Below are positions 10,798-22,383 of a stretch of 64,000 bases of DNA, in pieces (position 1 is the stretch's first letter; every line of letters starts with the position of its first letter). The translations under genes were made by a program, and so were the position numbers. The notes under the pieces were generated by a model. The model was not told the DNA's origin and searched no databases. It worked only from the letters and a program-made list of their open reading frames with translations. The stretch is from Heloderma charlesbogerti. Lineage: Eukaryota > Chordata > Lepidosauria > Squamata > Helodermatidae. The stretch spans positions 186,001-250,000 of the forward strand of contig JANEZZ010002353.1 of NCBI GenBank assembly GCA_026122225.1, written 5' to 3'.

Positions 10798-11568
10798 GGG
10801 CATCTCTGTTGTTGTTGTTCAGTCGTTCAGTCGTGTCTGACTCTTCGTGACCCCATGGACCATAGCACTCCAGGCCTTCCTGTCCTGCGCTCTCTCCCGG
10901 AGTGTGCTCAAGTTCATATTCATTGCATCGGTGATGCTATCTAGCCATCTCATCCTCTGTCGTCCCCTTCTCCTTTTGCCCTCAGTCTTTCCCAGCATCG
11001 GGGTCTTTTCCAGAGAGTTTTCTCTTCACATTAGGTGGCCAAAATATTTGAGCTTCAGCTTCAGTATCTGTCCTTCCAATGAGCACTCAGGGTTGATTTC
11101 CTTTAGGATGGACTGATTTGACCTCCTTGCAGTCCAGGGGACTCGTAAGAGTCTTCTCCAGCACCACAGTTCGAAGGCATGGGCATCTCTACACCAGCCT
11201 AAAACCCTGCATTTAAAATGGGGCTTTCTGCTTCCGTTTTAAATGCAGGATCACGACGACTCCCTTTTTCACCTGCTTCCTTTCCCCCCTCCCTTTCCCC
11301 CTCCTTCTCCCAGTAGCTGGGTCTTCCATTATCTTTCATTGATCTTGCCCCTCTTCTTGCCGCTTTTCCTCTTTTCACAGAGGGAACTCAAGCGGAACAC
11401 AACGGGGTAATTTGATAGCTTATTATCTGCGATCTATTTAAAAATGGAACAAAGGGCATTTCGTGCAGGAGACACCTTGGAGGATCACACCGTCATGTAA
11501 AGAGCCCACAAACGTCCGTGAAGGAACAATCTCAATTGCAGGAGAAAAGCACCATGTGAAGAAAGCCC
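10798..11568. mobile_element. PIF/Harbinger-like MITE split by a BovB insertion
   Basis: The first ten bases (GGGCATCTCT, 10798-10807) are repeated at 11181-11190 on the far side of a 5'-truncated BovB. The body then runs 11191-11568, closely matching 4020-4412 and 35062-35449 and ending GTGAAGAAAGCCCC. The three-base target site of the MITE itself is no longer clear. Confidence 0.75.
10808..11180 (-). mobile_element. 5'-truncated BovB, 373 bp
   Basis: On minus this is the C-terminal ORF2 and 3' end of BovB. The plus strand begins GTTGTTGTTGTTCAGTCG and ends CACCACAGTTCGAAGGCAT, corresponding to about 29620-29985 of copy 1. A 10-bp duplication GGGCATCTCT on both sides is the retrotransposition signature. 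It is non-coding and truncated. Confidence 0.85.
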
Positions 11569-11569
11569 C

Positions 11570-12039
11570 AATCTAGATAAGAACATAAGATGCTGGACTC
11601 GGGGGGGGGGGTACTCCAGGGCATACTCTGAAAAGGAGTCTTCCAGAAGAGGAATGGAATTAGGACTGTGATGCTGGAGGAGGAGAGAGAGGGTTAACTC
11701 CTGCCTTCTATGTTGTTTCTGACCTGAATCATGCCCCCTCCCCACTGCTTATCGTGCAAGGGGTAAACATCCAAAACTCTGTATGGTGCTTGTACGCTTT
11801 GCTTTGCAGAGCAAATAGCAGTTCTGGGAAGGGAGACTATCAGGGAAATTACATGGGTGTGGGGAAGAGGAAGTATTGAACCCCTTCCCTTCCAACACAA
11901 CAATTGTCATCCAAATCAGTGCCTCTACCTGCAGCAGCTGCATTTGTCCTCTTACAAAAAGTGTGAGATCCAGTCATGACCTACTTTCTCATCTAGTTTG
12001 ACCCTCAATCATGAGAAGTGGGATCTGCCTCTCCAGTCC
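11570..12039. other. Unique sequence, no gene recognised
   Basis: A G-run at 11601-11610 and ordinary unique sequence. The frames here are short and have no domain. Confidence 0.4.
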
Positions 12040-12235
12040 CCATGGGTTTCCATCCTCCCCACAACAATCACTCAGCAGACTGTGGCCACTGAGCATGCTC
12101 AGTCCTCAGTCGGACTGTTTTTGGGCTCCCCTCTCTCAATATTTCCCCTCCTAAAAATGTTTTGTGTTCCCCAAGCCTGCTGATACCTTTCTCTTGTGCT
12201 TGGATGGTGCTGTGTTGGCTACAAAAGCAATGGCA
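12040..12235 (+). repeat. Unclassified interspersed repeat 'GAGCATGCTCAGTCC' family, copy 1
   Basis: GTGGCCACTGAGCATGCTCAGTCC, then TTTTTGGG, CCCCTCCTAAAAATGTTTTGTGT, and GGATGGTGCTGTGTTGGCTAC run in the same order as copies at 24229-24584 and 38745-38975, and as the partial minus copy at 18125-18345. No coding capacity is evident and the class is unknown. Confidence 0.6.
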
Positions 12236-12890
12236 CTCAGAAGCGGAACATCAGAAATAGAGGGAATGATGATCAACTTTACATGGATCGGGACCAATAT
12301 GTTTATGCACGGGAAAGACTTCTGTGCTTCTAAAAGGAAGCATTAGAATCAGCCCAAGAGATAGAAATAAACAGGCTGAAGGGTTGCCACCAGCCCAGGT
12401 GTAAACCACTCTGCCTGGCTCCATAAAGTGTTGTGAAACCAGATGCTCAGCAAACAATATGTCAACTCCTTTCAGGAAAATCCCACAAAACATCAAATAC
12501 AGGCTTCAAAGTGGTATTTTAAAAGACATCTTGTGACTTCATTTTTTTAAAAAAAAATTCCTCAAAAAGGCCTTTGAAGAATAAATAAAGGGAACCAAGG
12601 TACCCTGAACCCACAGCAGCAGAAAACATGGGAGCAAAATGCCTCCTCGGAAATCCACATCCTCCAGGAGAAAACCATGGAGGGCTGCGAAGTGGTGACT
12701 GCGTCATCTAATCAAAAGGACCTCCACTGGAGTAAAAGGCACGTCTAGATGTGCCCTTGGTGTATGTAGCACCTTTCAGAATTTTACCCCAAGAGTGAAG
12801 GCTCACAAAGACACTGTTGTGCAGAGGGTATCTCACACTTGTTCCACAGCCTGTGAGTTCTGGGTAGCTTGTTAGCCATGGCAACAGACC
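12236..12890. other. Unique sequence, no gene recognised
   Basis: No domain or exon signature was seen. Confidence 0.4.
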
Positions 12891-12892
12891 AC

Positions 12893-12995
12893 CCTGCCCA
12901 GGTTCACACATCACTGCCCACCACAGCTGGAATATTCATAATGACGGCTGGCATGTGCTACAACCCACCATGGCTTATTTAAGCCACAGCAGGCA
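12893..12995. repeat. Fragment of CCAGGTTCRCA foldback family
   Basis: Begins GCCCAGGTTCACACATCAC, and includes TGGAATATTCATAATG and ACCCACCATGGCTT. These are hallmarks of the foldback element at 39110-39655. Confidence 0.5.
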
Positions 12996-13553
12996 CCGGT
13001 GATTGTGCAAACTGAATCAGCGACTTTTTCATATATCTGGAAGAACATACTATAGGACCTCCTTGCAAATTAAGGGAGTTTTACATCCGAAGTTTGTTGA
13101 CTATTTTTTGGAAAGGTGGCTGCAGTTTCTTACTTATAGAAATCGTATGCTGTATAGGTGGGGAGCAGAGCCCACCATTGTTATCTTTCTGTCCTTGATT
13201 AGAACACTTGACAGGAGCTTCTGAGTATAGTTAATGAGGAAAATAGACATTTACTCTTTGGAAAGGACTTTTAAAATATATTTCAAAAGACATAGTTAGG
13301 ATTGTTTCAGCAATGTCACTAGCCCTGAGCGCCAAGGAGACAGGTCCTTTTCACGTTTCAAAGATGTGGTTAATTAGGTGATTCATTAATCATTCTGGTT
13401 AAGTGATTAATGCTTTAAGCCCTAGTAATCAGGCACTGACTCAACAAGCAATTCAAAGATGTACTTAATTCAATATTCACCAAGAACGCCATAGTAGAAC
13501 ACTCTGATTTATTAGTGCATTTTAATACCTCACCTTTCAGGGTAAAAAAACCC

Positions 13554-13554
<1 letters not shown>
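12996..13554. other. Unique AT-rich sequence
   Basis: A plus frame at 13003-13224 (73 codons) has no recognised domain. Nothing else is visible. Confidence 0.4.
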
Positions 13555-13598
<44 letters not shown>

Positions 13599-13612
13599 TG
13601 TATATATATATA
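13555..13612. repeat. (GATA)n followed by (TA)n microsatellite
   Basis: About eleven uninterrupted GATA units, then a short (TA)n run. It abuts the 5' limit of a LINE fragment. Confidence 0.95.
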
Positions 13613-13614
13613 AA

Positions 13615-14160
13615 TGATCAAGGGGCTGGAGCCACTCCCCTTTGAGGGAAGGTTACAACAGCCTGGAAGTGTTTAGTTTGGAGAAAAGGTGACTAAGGGG
13701 AGACATGATAGAGGTCTACAGAACTATGTGTGGTATGGAGAAAGTGGATAGAGAGACATGTTTTTCCTCTCTCATAATACTAGAACCCAAGGTCATCCCA
13801 TGAAGTCAATTGGTGGGACATTCAGGACAGATAAAAGGAAGGATATCTTCACACAGTGCATAGTTAAACTATGGAATTCACAAGATGTAGTGATGGCCAC
13901 CAACTTGGATGGCTTTAAAAGGTGTTAGACAAATTCCTGGTGGAGAAGTCTATCAATGGCTACTAGTCCTGATGGCCCATGTTCTACCCCAGTGTGCCTA
14001 TGTACACCAGTTGCTGGGGAATATGGGTGGGAGGGTGCTGTTGCACTCATATCCTGCTTGTGGTTTCCTGGTCGACAGCTGGTTGGCCACTATGTGAATA
14101 GAATGCTGGACTAGATGGATCTTGGTCTGATGCAGCATGGCCCTTCTTATGTTCTTACTC
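13615..14160 (+). mobile_element. CR1/L2-clade LINE, ORF2 C-terminus and 3' end
   Basis: GGAGACATGATAGAGGTCTACA gives a RGDMIEVY-like stretch, followed by an ME-KVDRE region, a TATGGAATTCAC (W-N-S) region, GGATGGCTTTAAAAGG, and a 3' end GCTGGACTAGATGGATCTTGG ... CTTCTTATGTTCTTA. It is the commonest LINE tail of squamates. Frames are broken. Confidence 0.7.
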
Positions 14161-14264
14161 ACCAGAAGGCTTTGCTTTTGAGCAGACCATTCCTTAGGTG
14201 GCACTGATGGCCTTCAGCTGTGCTCTAGATGGGGGTCTGAAGGCTCAGGGTTAAAAGCCTTTAG

Positions 14265-14552
14265 TTCTAGGCACATAGCGCTGGAACAATGTCTGCATAT
14301 ATGAGGCTGTTAATTATAGAACCTCTAGGTTCTATAAGAGGTTCTGTGCGATTGTAGAAAAGCACAAATACACAAGTAGTTCTTTTGCTTTCAGAAATAA
14401 TACCACATTTCCCCCACTCTAAAAAATACTGCGAAAGTACCCTTAAAAAACAGAAATGAAACTGGGGGATGTTGTGACGTCGTTCAAAGAACCCATAAAC
14501 AGCCATGAGTAAGGAATCATGAGCACACAATAAATGCCTCATGTAGAAAAGC
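14265..14552. mobile_element. Probable Harbinger-like MITE (left end uncertain)
   Basis: The right half (GTTGTGACGTCG, CCATGAGTAAGGAATCATGAGCAC, CATGTAGAAAAGCTC then TAG) follows the right end of the MITE at 10269-10580. The left terminus could not be matched, so the start is approximate. Confidence 0.45.
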
Positions 14553-16302
14553 TCTAGCTCTCAGATGCCTGTCTTTCCTCGATAACCCAACTCTTCTCTG
14601 GAACTCTCTGTGGTTGGACTTGGCTTTGGAACTGATCCTGGCTATATCCCTGGAGCTCTGTTCCTGTGCCACCGTAAGCAGAACACAAGGGTCTGACTTA
14701 GCTGGAATAATGTCTGTGCACCAGCTCCTATCTTGTATTTCTCAGATAATGTAGTTCTTCTCTGAAACTTCCTAAATGTTGAGTGCCTACTGACCTTGCC
14801 TTTGGAACTCACCCTGATGTCCTGAAACTCAGTTGTTTCACCATTACAAGTAGGACACCTGATCTGAATCAGGCCCCTCCCCACAGCTGCTTTTAGCCCT
14901 TTTAAAAATGGACATCTAATCATGGCTATTCCATCAATTCACCTACTTTGGCCCCAGATCTGGTTGATAGTAGGGCTGCAATACTCAGTGTTTTGATTTG
15001 TTGTATTAACTGATTTAAAATGTTTTATTTGAGCAAAAAGGTGTCCCTGGACAATCAGGTTGCAGTTTATTATTTTTAATATTATTTTTAATACAAGTAT
15101 TTATAAAAACTGTAGATGGCAAGCAAGAGCCACCTTAGGAAAAGCAGTCTGTCCTCTATAAGAGAGATAGGGGGATGCATCTGCCAAGATGGTGTCTACT
15201 GCTGTGACAGATATGTGCACTGTATAAAACCAAAGAAAAGGTCAATAAAAATGATGGTTTTAAAAGATAAAGGACTTTAAAAAACGAATAAATCAGATTT
15301 TTTAAAAGAGAGAGAGAAAATTAGTTCCTCTTAAATAATAACTAAGTTATTAAATAATCTGGATAAACTGAATTTCTAAACTGAATCAGTGTCTTTGCCC
15401 AATATATTGGGTTTGTTCTAGATATAGTCATAGTTAGAGCAGACCCACTGGAGTCAATGGGACTTAAGTTAGTCATGACTAAAGAAGGCTTTTCTATGTA
15501 AATGAAGAACAATTTTAATCATTTCTTGGATATGAATATTTACCTTCTACCTACTAAATAGAGACATTGCATTTTGTCTTGATGAAAATAAACTTCTCTA
15601 GCCAGTCCAGTAACTAGCAGACCTTACTTCCACCTATAAGTCATGGGCATTTCATATTTGTTTGTTGCTTTTGTTTTTATGAAGGCCAATACAGAGTGAA
15701 GCAGAAAGGAGCAATATTGAGGCAGAAAATCCCACAAACGCCTCTCCCAATCCCTAGCAGTAAAAATACAATAATAATAAATGACTAACAATTTACTGCC
15801 CTTTCATGACACCCCAAAAATAATTAACTTCCTTAGGCAGGCACCTCACACTCCCTAATGGTAGGGCCAACTCTGTGAAATATATTCACATCAAATTAAT
15901 GAATTAAATGATTAATTAACTAAAACCTATATGATTAATAAATTAAGGATGAAATCCTGTGTGGATAGTTGGCATCCTGTGAAATGGGAGGCTGCAGAGT
16001 ATCTAGTACAGGGTGGGAGGACAGTGGAGGCTGGGGCAGCTGTAGGAAAAGGTGTACTGCAGCCACCCCAGTCTCCTCCCCTCCCTGCCCCAGGAACGCC
16101 TCCTTTCCCCCATCTCTGTGCTCCATTTTCCAAGTGTAGAGAGGTAGCCGGCATGGTTCTATCCATGCCAGCTACTAGGGGGAAGGGCAGGGAGTGCGGT
16201 TTCCTGGCTTTGAAGTCACAGCCCTGTCTCCAACCTCAGAACCCGGAAATTGGACAATTTTATGTCCCCCCAGATGCTGTCTAGGGGCTATAGCATTGCT
16301 CT
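14553..16302. other. Unique AT-rich sequence
   Basis: No gene is recognised. A fragment near 15425-15480 (CCCACTGGAGTCAATGGGACTTA) belongs to the palindromic GCAATCC/CAATGGG MITE group. GC-rich frames at 15927-16284 lie on both strands and have no domain. Confidence 0.45.
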
Positions 16303-16402
16303 CCCTGACTGAAAAACTAGAATCAGTTACCTGAGAGTAAGCTCCATTGAACTCAATGGGACTCACCTCTGAGAAGACATGTATAAGATGGCACTGTAAG
16401 AT
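16303..16402. mobile_element. Palindromic MITE, GCAATCC/CAATGGG group
   Basis: AGTAAGCTCCATTGAACTCAATGGGACTCACC is the self-complementary centre, and GACATGTATAAGATGGCACTGTAAG is the right arm. The left arm is decayed. Confidence 0.55.
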
Positions 16403-16974
16403 GTCTTTAATTGGGAGACAGACGTAACAGAAATCAATGGGGGTTTAAGCTAGTTAGAACTAACCTGAAATAGCCTATGGTTGTCTTCAGATGCAGAAAG
16501 TAGAAAGGGAATGGATGAGAGAATGTGATGTCTCCATTGCAAAATCTGTTGTGCTGCTTATACAGGATGTGATTAGTTTGTGAATCATGAATGCCTCTGG
16601 AGATCAGGGTTTTTTTTAATGCAAATATGTTCCCCAAAGGTTTCTATCTCTCATCTAAAGTTAGAGGGTCTTTCACCCACTCTAATTGTTTTTTACATTA
16701 TCCTACTTGGCTAGAAGGGAGATCTAATTATTCTTTTCTCTTTTTTCATTTCTGTCTTTAATGATCCTGAAATGTTTGACTGACAGATCTTTTATTAAAA
16801 AATTATTATTATTTCCCTCAAGCATCCAAGATGGGGCAGGACCAGCCTTTCTGCTCAGGGTTTCCATGCCTCAGGGAGAGAAGTCCTGGCTTGAGTCCTA
16901 CCTGAAATTTGATCGACACGGGTTTGGAATGTAGAACTCGATATGGGAATAAAAACTGCAAGTTTCATTGGTGG
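16403..16974. other. Unique sequence
   Basis: Nothing recognised. Confidence 0.4.
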
Positions 16975-17252
16975 CAGGGCTGGCCCGATACATTTGGCTG
17001 CCTGACGCAAAGGACAAGATGGTGCCCCCTCCCATACCATGTACAAAAGCTAACTGGCTGGCAGGTGAATACTTCTTCAACACTGGCAATGGGACCACCT
17101 CCTCCACCGCACCCGATGGCAGCAGGCTAGCTTAGGGGGCACATGACAGGCTGTGTGGTGCGCACAGCTCTCTCCTCCAACACCTTGCTGCTCCCCAGCA
17201 TCTGCTGCCTGAAGTAACTGCCTTACTTTGCCTAATGGCAGGGCTGGCCCTG
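16975..17252. mobile_element. hAT-type MITE, 278 bp
   Basis: The ends CAGGGCTGGCCC and GGGCTGGCCCTG are inverted, and CAGGG is a usual hAT terminus. Flanks ATTGGTGG (16967-16974) and ATTGGCAG (17253-17260) match at six of eight positions, consistent with an old 8-bp target duplication. No transposase. Confidence 0.7.
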
Positions 17253-18124
17253 ATTGGCAGCCATGATGCTCGCAAAGTGATATGAGGGGAGGGTCGGTGG
17301 TGAAACTAAGCAAGTATGGTTAGATCTGAAGTTTAGGTTTAGCAATGTTATGGGAGCATTGTCCTAACTTTTATTTCAGTGGTCCTTCTTATCACCTTGA
17401 GGGTATTGCAAGTTCTGTGCCTGTTTTAATCTGCTGTTTAGTTTAGACTACCATTTGCTTAGGCTGCCATTAGACTGCTTGTCAGTTTGTTTCTGTTGGG
17501 GGGGTTGCATCTTTATCTTGTTTTGTTTCTTTCCTAATTTATATTTAATACATATTTATTTGTATTACAAAATTCAATAAGAGCGGGGGGGGGAGGGTTG
17601 GGAGGGGAGTGCAACATATAGGGCTGGATCCAGACTTTAATCATGCTTAGAGTATACTGTCTGACATCAATGGAGCAAGTTTGTCATGAAAAGTCCCATT
17701 AAATCCTGATTAAGTACAACCTATAGAGTTCAGAATAAAAGAAAACAAAAAGGAAAACCAGCAACAGCAATAAAATATGTAAAAGTGTTTCAGTTGTGTT
17801 CTCCAGCCACCAGAACAGTCTCTTTAGAAAGCACAACAGGAAAAAAAAGTCTAACCTATGAAGGGAATATAAATAGGGCAGGGATTCAGATGTATTTTAT
17901 ATTGCTGTAAATCTATGCAAGCCACCTTGTTTACTTTCTGTTAAAAGTGGAGGTATAAATCATATGATTATGATAATAATATATATGAATAGATGCTGAA
18001 ATATGATGCTGAAGTATGATGGCTGCATAACCAATATGGGCCTATCAAGAAACAAGAGGGAAGGATCAGCAGGCTTGAGCAAACCCCAAGTTTTGCAGAA
18101 GTAAGAAAAAAATCTTTAGGAAAA
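17253..18124. other. Unique sequence, with a decayed MITE
   Basis: At 17620-17720 GGGCTGGATCCAGACTTTAATCATGC and following bases resemble the related repeat at 61490-61595 (GTCTGTATCCAAACTTAGCC). A poly-G run lies at 17585-17592. No gene. Confidence 0.4.
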
Positions 18125-18345
18125 ACTTGAAGGGGGCAAAAAATCCACAAATCCAAAACAGCCCCCAAAGGACTGAAGGTCGTCAGTGTATGCAGAATGC
18201 TGAGTGCCTGCTGGAGATGGGTGGGGGATGGATTGCACTATCCAGAAAGAAGGCATGGCTGGCTGGAGCACCGAACAGGAGCACTCCACACCACAAAACT
18301 TTGTTGCAGGTGCTGCATGTAATAACAATTACAATAATAATAATG
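18125..18345 (-). repeat. 'GAGCATGCTCAGTCC' family, copy 2 (partial)
   Basis: On minus it reads ACCTGCAACAAAGTTTTGTGG, GAGTGCTCCTGTTCGG, CAGCCAGCCATGCC and finally a CTGTTTTGG block. This is the same order as the plus copy at 24236-24430. Confidence 0.55.
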
Positions 18346-18546
18346 TTGATGAACTTATTTCAAAAAATTGAACTGTATTATCGGAATGCTGGTCCACTTT
18401 TTGAACTCTTGATAAGTCTTCCCCTTACTTTTATATTACTATTCCAAATTAATAAATAACGGTCTGTGGGTGTATTTGTAATTGTTTACAATAAATGTAT
18501 ATTGGTGTTAGGTGTGGGTATGAAGAAACAGCAATTTGGAACAAAG
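18346..18546. other. Unique AT-rich spacer
   Basis: Nothing recognised. It lies between the repeat copy and the minisatellite. Confidence 0.4.
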
Positions 18547-18780
18547 ACAGAGGCAGAGAGAGAGAGAGAGAGATTGAGGGAGAGAGAGAGAGGGAGAGAG
18601 AGAGAGAGATTGAGGGAGAGAGAGAGAGGGAGAGAGAGAGAGAGAGATTGAGGGAGGGAGAGAGAGAGAGAGAGAGATTGAGGGAGGGAGAGAGAGAGAG
18701 AGAGAGATTGAGGGAGAGAGAGAGAGAGAGAGAGAGATTGAGGGAGAGAGAGAGAGAGATTGAGGGAGAGAGAGAGAGAT

Positions 18781-18816
<36 letters not shown>

Positions 18817-18836
18817 AGGGAGAGAGAGAGAGAGAT
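18547..18836. repeat. Purine-rich (GA)n / AGATTGAGGGAGAG minisatellite
   Basis: About 290 bp of (AG)n runs punctuated by roughly ten regularly placed GATTGAGGGAG motifs. The plus strand is purine except for the TT of each motif. All long frames here on either strand (S/L-rich or R/E-rich) are translations of the array and not genes. Confidence 0.95.
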
Positions 18837-19265
18837 GTTTGAAGGTACCTTGGGGATGCAGAACCTATCCATTTTCTCCACACCATGTACAATTTTATAT
18901 GCTTCAGTCTATCATGTCCCCCGAAACCTGCCTTTTTTCCTGAGCTAAAAATCCTCAAAGGTTGTAAGCATTCCTCACAGGGGAATTGATCCAGCCCCTT
19001 GATCATTTTGGTTGCCTTTTCTGTACTTTTCCTAGCTTTGCAATATCCTTTTTAAAGGCGTGGTGACCAGAACTGTATACAGTATTCCAAGTGTGGTTGC
19101 ACCATAGATTTGTACAAGGACAGTATGATATTTCTGATTCCTTTCCTAATGATCCCCAACATGGAATTCATCTTTTTCACTGCAGTTGCACACTGGGTCA
19201 ACATTTTCACTGAGCTCTCCACCATAACCGCAAGAACGCTTTCCTGGCATATTATCTTCAGGGTA
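18837..19265 (-). mobile_element. CR1-like LINE, decayed C-terminal region
   Basis: Plus wording TTCTCCACACCATG, CCCTTGATCATTTTGGTTGCC, TTAAAGGCGTGGTGACCAGAACTG, ACAGTATTCCAAGTGTGG and ATGGAATTCATCTTTTTC is the reverse complement of the common amniote CR1 ORF2 C-terminus. It is old and frameless. Confidence 0.65.
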
Positions 19266-20198
19266 CCATAGAGTTATTGCTACACATACTACAATACACC
19301 TTATTTTGTACGTAGGGGAGCCCTTCTTTAATTATTCATTTGACTGCCATCATAATCTTTGGCTCAATTAGGATACCAATGCATGATGCAAGATGGTGCA
19401 GCTTTGTTAGAGTAAATAAGTAAAATATACCTTTGTCTTCTAGCTGGCTTAGAATCATGTTATTTCAGCTCTGCTACATCAACACTGTGTATGATGTTAA
19501 CAAATGCTGCTAAAATTGCTTTGTTTCCTCTACATACAATGAGTTTCCAGTTATATAATGGATTGATGAATCCTGGCAACCACAGGGATTATCTGAAGTA
19601 CCCAGAAAAATGTAGGAGTTTGCAGGTGTGCATGATTTGCCAGATGGTTTCAAGTCTTTGCCATGAGTGGCAACACGTTTTATAGAAGCACATTAAAATA
19701 TCTGAAGAATGTCTGAAATTAAAGAAAGCTTTATGTTCCTGTTTCACTAACCCAAGGCTACTTCAAAAATAATTATTTCAAAGTAGTATGAACTATTGTT
19801 ATTAAAATAATATTTTGGAGAGGTCCAATGCAACAATACCCAGTGGTGATCACAAAGAGCAAACTAACCACTTGACACATCTCAGCCACTTTTTCTTTCA
19901 CACACTAAGGTTGCAATCTTTTGGTCCCTAGGAGGGCATCCCAGGGGTCAAAAGATATTTCAGATCTTCTCTATCCCAAAAGCAGAGAGAGAAGTCAGAC
20001 CTTGGAGGGACAGATCCAACCTTGCAAACTTCTGTGGCCCTTGCCTTTCCAGCATCAGAGTTCTGATTTTGGCAGAGGCAAAAAGGGTACATTCCATGGG
20101 TATGTTGGGGCAGATAGGGGAAAGGCTCAGATCTGGCAGATCCATAGTATTCCCATTCCCCTGTCATGCCCCTAGAATTGGGGGAAATGTATACCAGC
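19266..20198. other. Unique sequence, no gene recognised
   Basis: Frames of 60-84 codons at 19921-20175 occur on both strands and have no domain or splice context that I trust. Confidence 0.4.
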
Positions 20199-20615
20199 TA
20201 GGGTCGTTGGAGAAATTTGCAACGGTACCAAATGGGTTCAGATTTTCATGAATCCAACCTGCGATTCCACAGAGGACCGGCTTTTCCCCTGTCAGATTCC
20301 ATGGACTTGCAGACAGGTTTTCTGAGTTTCCCAAATTTTGCACAAGTTTGGTCATTGAAAATACGCAAAAAAAACCCCCAAAACCTGGCCCAAAATGTGC
20401 ATTTACCCCGTAGGCCAAAGCATAAAAACATGCATTTGGGGGGAATTTGCACATTTGCGCATGTGCATTTTTTTGCATTTGTGGAAGTGTGAAAGTGTGC
20501 AAATTTGGAACACAAAGAGACCTGATTCCAACAATGGGGAGACAATGGAACAAAAGGCACCTGACAATCTGCGAAACACAACTGGAATGGATTTTACATA
20601 ATCCGTACATCCCTA
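20199..20615. mobile_element. TAGGGATGT-family hAT element b, 417 bp
   Basis: Ends TAGGGTCGTTGGAG and CGTACATCCCTA. Flanks ATACCAGC (20191-20198) and ATACCAGA (20616-20623) match at seven of eight positions. The interior (about 20330-20510) is a degenerate GCATTTGGGG / TTTGCACATTTGCGC array. It is the inverted counterpart of element e at 59900-60319: shared blocks include TCAGGTGCC(TTTTG) and CATGAATCC. Confidence 0.75.
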
Positions 20616-21205
20616 ATACCAGACCTCAGTGGTAAATTTTGAAGTGCAGGCACTCATTGTGGCAAGTCCCCATTGCCACAACCCCCAAGAACAGGCAAAA
20701 ATGCAGGCAGCTGTGTTGATCCATATCAACACATCGGTACTAACGGTTTTATCTCCATCAGGTGCAGGTCTTTTGTAAAATGAATGGGTCTTAATTGTCC
20801 ATTCAAGACAAAGCCATCACAAAAGAGTTTGCATTACGACAGGAATAGCTCACACTATATACTGATATTGAGAAAATTCATTCCCCTAGTCCTCAGCTAC
20901 TGAGAGAATTGCAGCTAAATTCAAAGGGAACAGAGAATTCTGCCTGGGGTGGTAGATTATATCAGCATCCCTGCTACTAAAAAAGTGCCAGCACTGCATC
21001 CCTGCAAACCCTGGCTCTGCTATACCACTGCTCCTCCTGGAGCTGGCATACATAATCATAAAAGTAGAAGAAAACAACAATGGGAATGGGAGGAAAACAT
21101 TGCTCCTCTCTCCCTTTCGTCCTGGAAGCGTGAGCCCAGCAGGGCTATGGATAAAGCAGTTCCTCTACCTTTGGATCACCATCCCACCCACTGGTAGGAT
21201 CACAC
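20616..21205. other. Unique sequence
   Basis: No gene or repeat recognised. Confidence 0.4.
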
Positions 21206-21611
21206 TAGGGATGCTTGAGGAATTCGGTCTTTGTGAATTCTGATACAAATTGACCTGATCCGTCCCCGCCCCCCAATCTAATGTGCACATCTGAATGTAG
21301 TCATCCTTCAGATTTCGCACTTCTACGAAATTTTCAACCATGTGTTGTTTGTCTCAAAAACCATTTCAAAATACGTTGAAAAATGCTTACTCTGACATAA
21401 AATACTTTTAGAAATGGGTATTTTGTGAGAACATATGTTTGAAAATATGTTTTCAATGAACAAAATATGTTCACAAATACAATTCAAAATGTGAAATCTG
21501 GTACATTTTTTATCAGTGGCAGATGAATGCAAAACCAGGATGGAGTGAGCTTATGAATAAACACATGTGAAAGTAACATGGAGCAGAAATAGACTGATCC
21601 ATCCACCCCTA
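21206..21611. mobile_element. TAGGGATGT-family hAT element f, 406 bp
   Basis: Ends TAGGGATGCTTGAGG and ATCCACCCCTA. Flanks GATCACAC (21198-21205) and GTTCACAC (21612-21619) match at seven of eight. The interior holds AAAATATGTT-type repeats. Element g (61132-61643) shares its left end GATGCTTGAGGAATTC. Confidence 0.75.
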
Positions 21612-21640
21612 GTTCACACATCTATGTCCATTGGTCATTG

Positions 21641-22099
21641 GGCTGGTTCGCACCTAATGCTAATCCACAATTTATTTAACCCATGGTTTGTTGTCCTATC
21701 CAGGATTTATCTGGCAGACAATCGAACAACCATGGGTTGTTTTCTCAGGGCCTGACATGTTTCCCTCTTCGTTTGCTCCCTCTCTGTATCCCAAATGCCT
21801 TTGTGGTGCTGTAGTACTGGCATGTAGAGTGGCTAGTTTGTTTGTTTTACTGCTCTTGCCCACCACCTTGGTAACCTGGTGAAACAACCTATGAACAACC
21901 CATAATTCTGGGTTTGTATGTAATGACAATCCATAGTTTAAACAACCCAGAGTTCACAATCCAACAAACCATGAGTTCTCTTTTTTGGTTGTTTGTAGTT
22001 AACAAACCATGGTTTGTTAGTGTAACTGTGTTCACACATTAAAATAGTCCAGAATTCAACAACCCATACCATGGATTGGCATTATGTGCCAACCAGGCC
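21641..22099. mobile_element. Foldback-type DNA element, GGCTGGTTCGCA ends
   Basis: The left end GGCTGGTTCGCACCTAATGC is complementary to the right end GGCATTATGTGCCAACCAGGCC. Internal AACCATGGTTTG/CAAACCATGG words repeat in both orientations. ATTG flanks both sides, but the target duplication is uncertain. It is related to the foldback at 39110-39655. Confidence 0.65.
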
Positions 22100-22171
22100 A
22101 TTGACTAGCTTATGTGAATGAACCATCACAGATATAAAACCAAAGCCATTTCATATCTTGGCAGCATAAAC

Positions 22172-22309
22172 TAGGCATGGGGAACATATGGCCCTCCAGA
22201 TGTTGTTGGACATCAGCTTCCATCATCCCTCTCCATTGGCTATGCTGGCTAGAGCTGATGGGAGTTGTAGTCCGACAACATTTGGAGGGCTGCATGTTCC
22301 CCACCCCTG
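22172..22309. mobile_element. hAT-type hairpin MITE, 138 bp, TSD GC(A/T)TAAAC
   Basis: Arms TAGGCATGGGGAACATATGG and its counterpart near 22290 enclose GGAGTTGTAGTC. Flanks GCATAAAC (22164-22171) and GCTTAAAC (22310-22317) match at seven of eight. Confidence 0.8.
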
Positions 22310-22383
22310 GCTTAAACACAGTGCTTTTATGAGTTCAAACCAAACACAGTGCTTTTAAGAGTTCACACAAAATTGGAGAATTC

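Noticed and set aside
15927..16284. Overlapping plus and minus frames in a GC-rich patch
   Set aside because: Open frames on both strands from low stop-codon density; no motif.
18449..19006. Long Ser/Leu-rich and Arg/Glu-rich open frames
   Set aside because: They are direct translations of the (GA)n minisatellite on the two strands and have no independent coding evidence.
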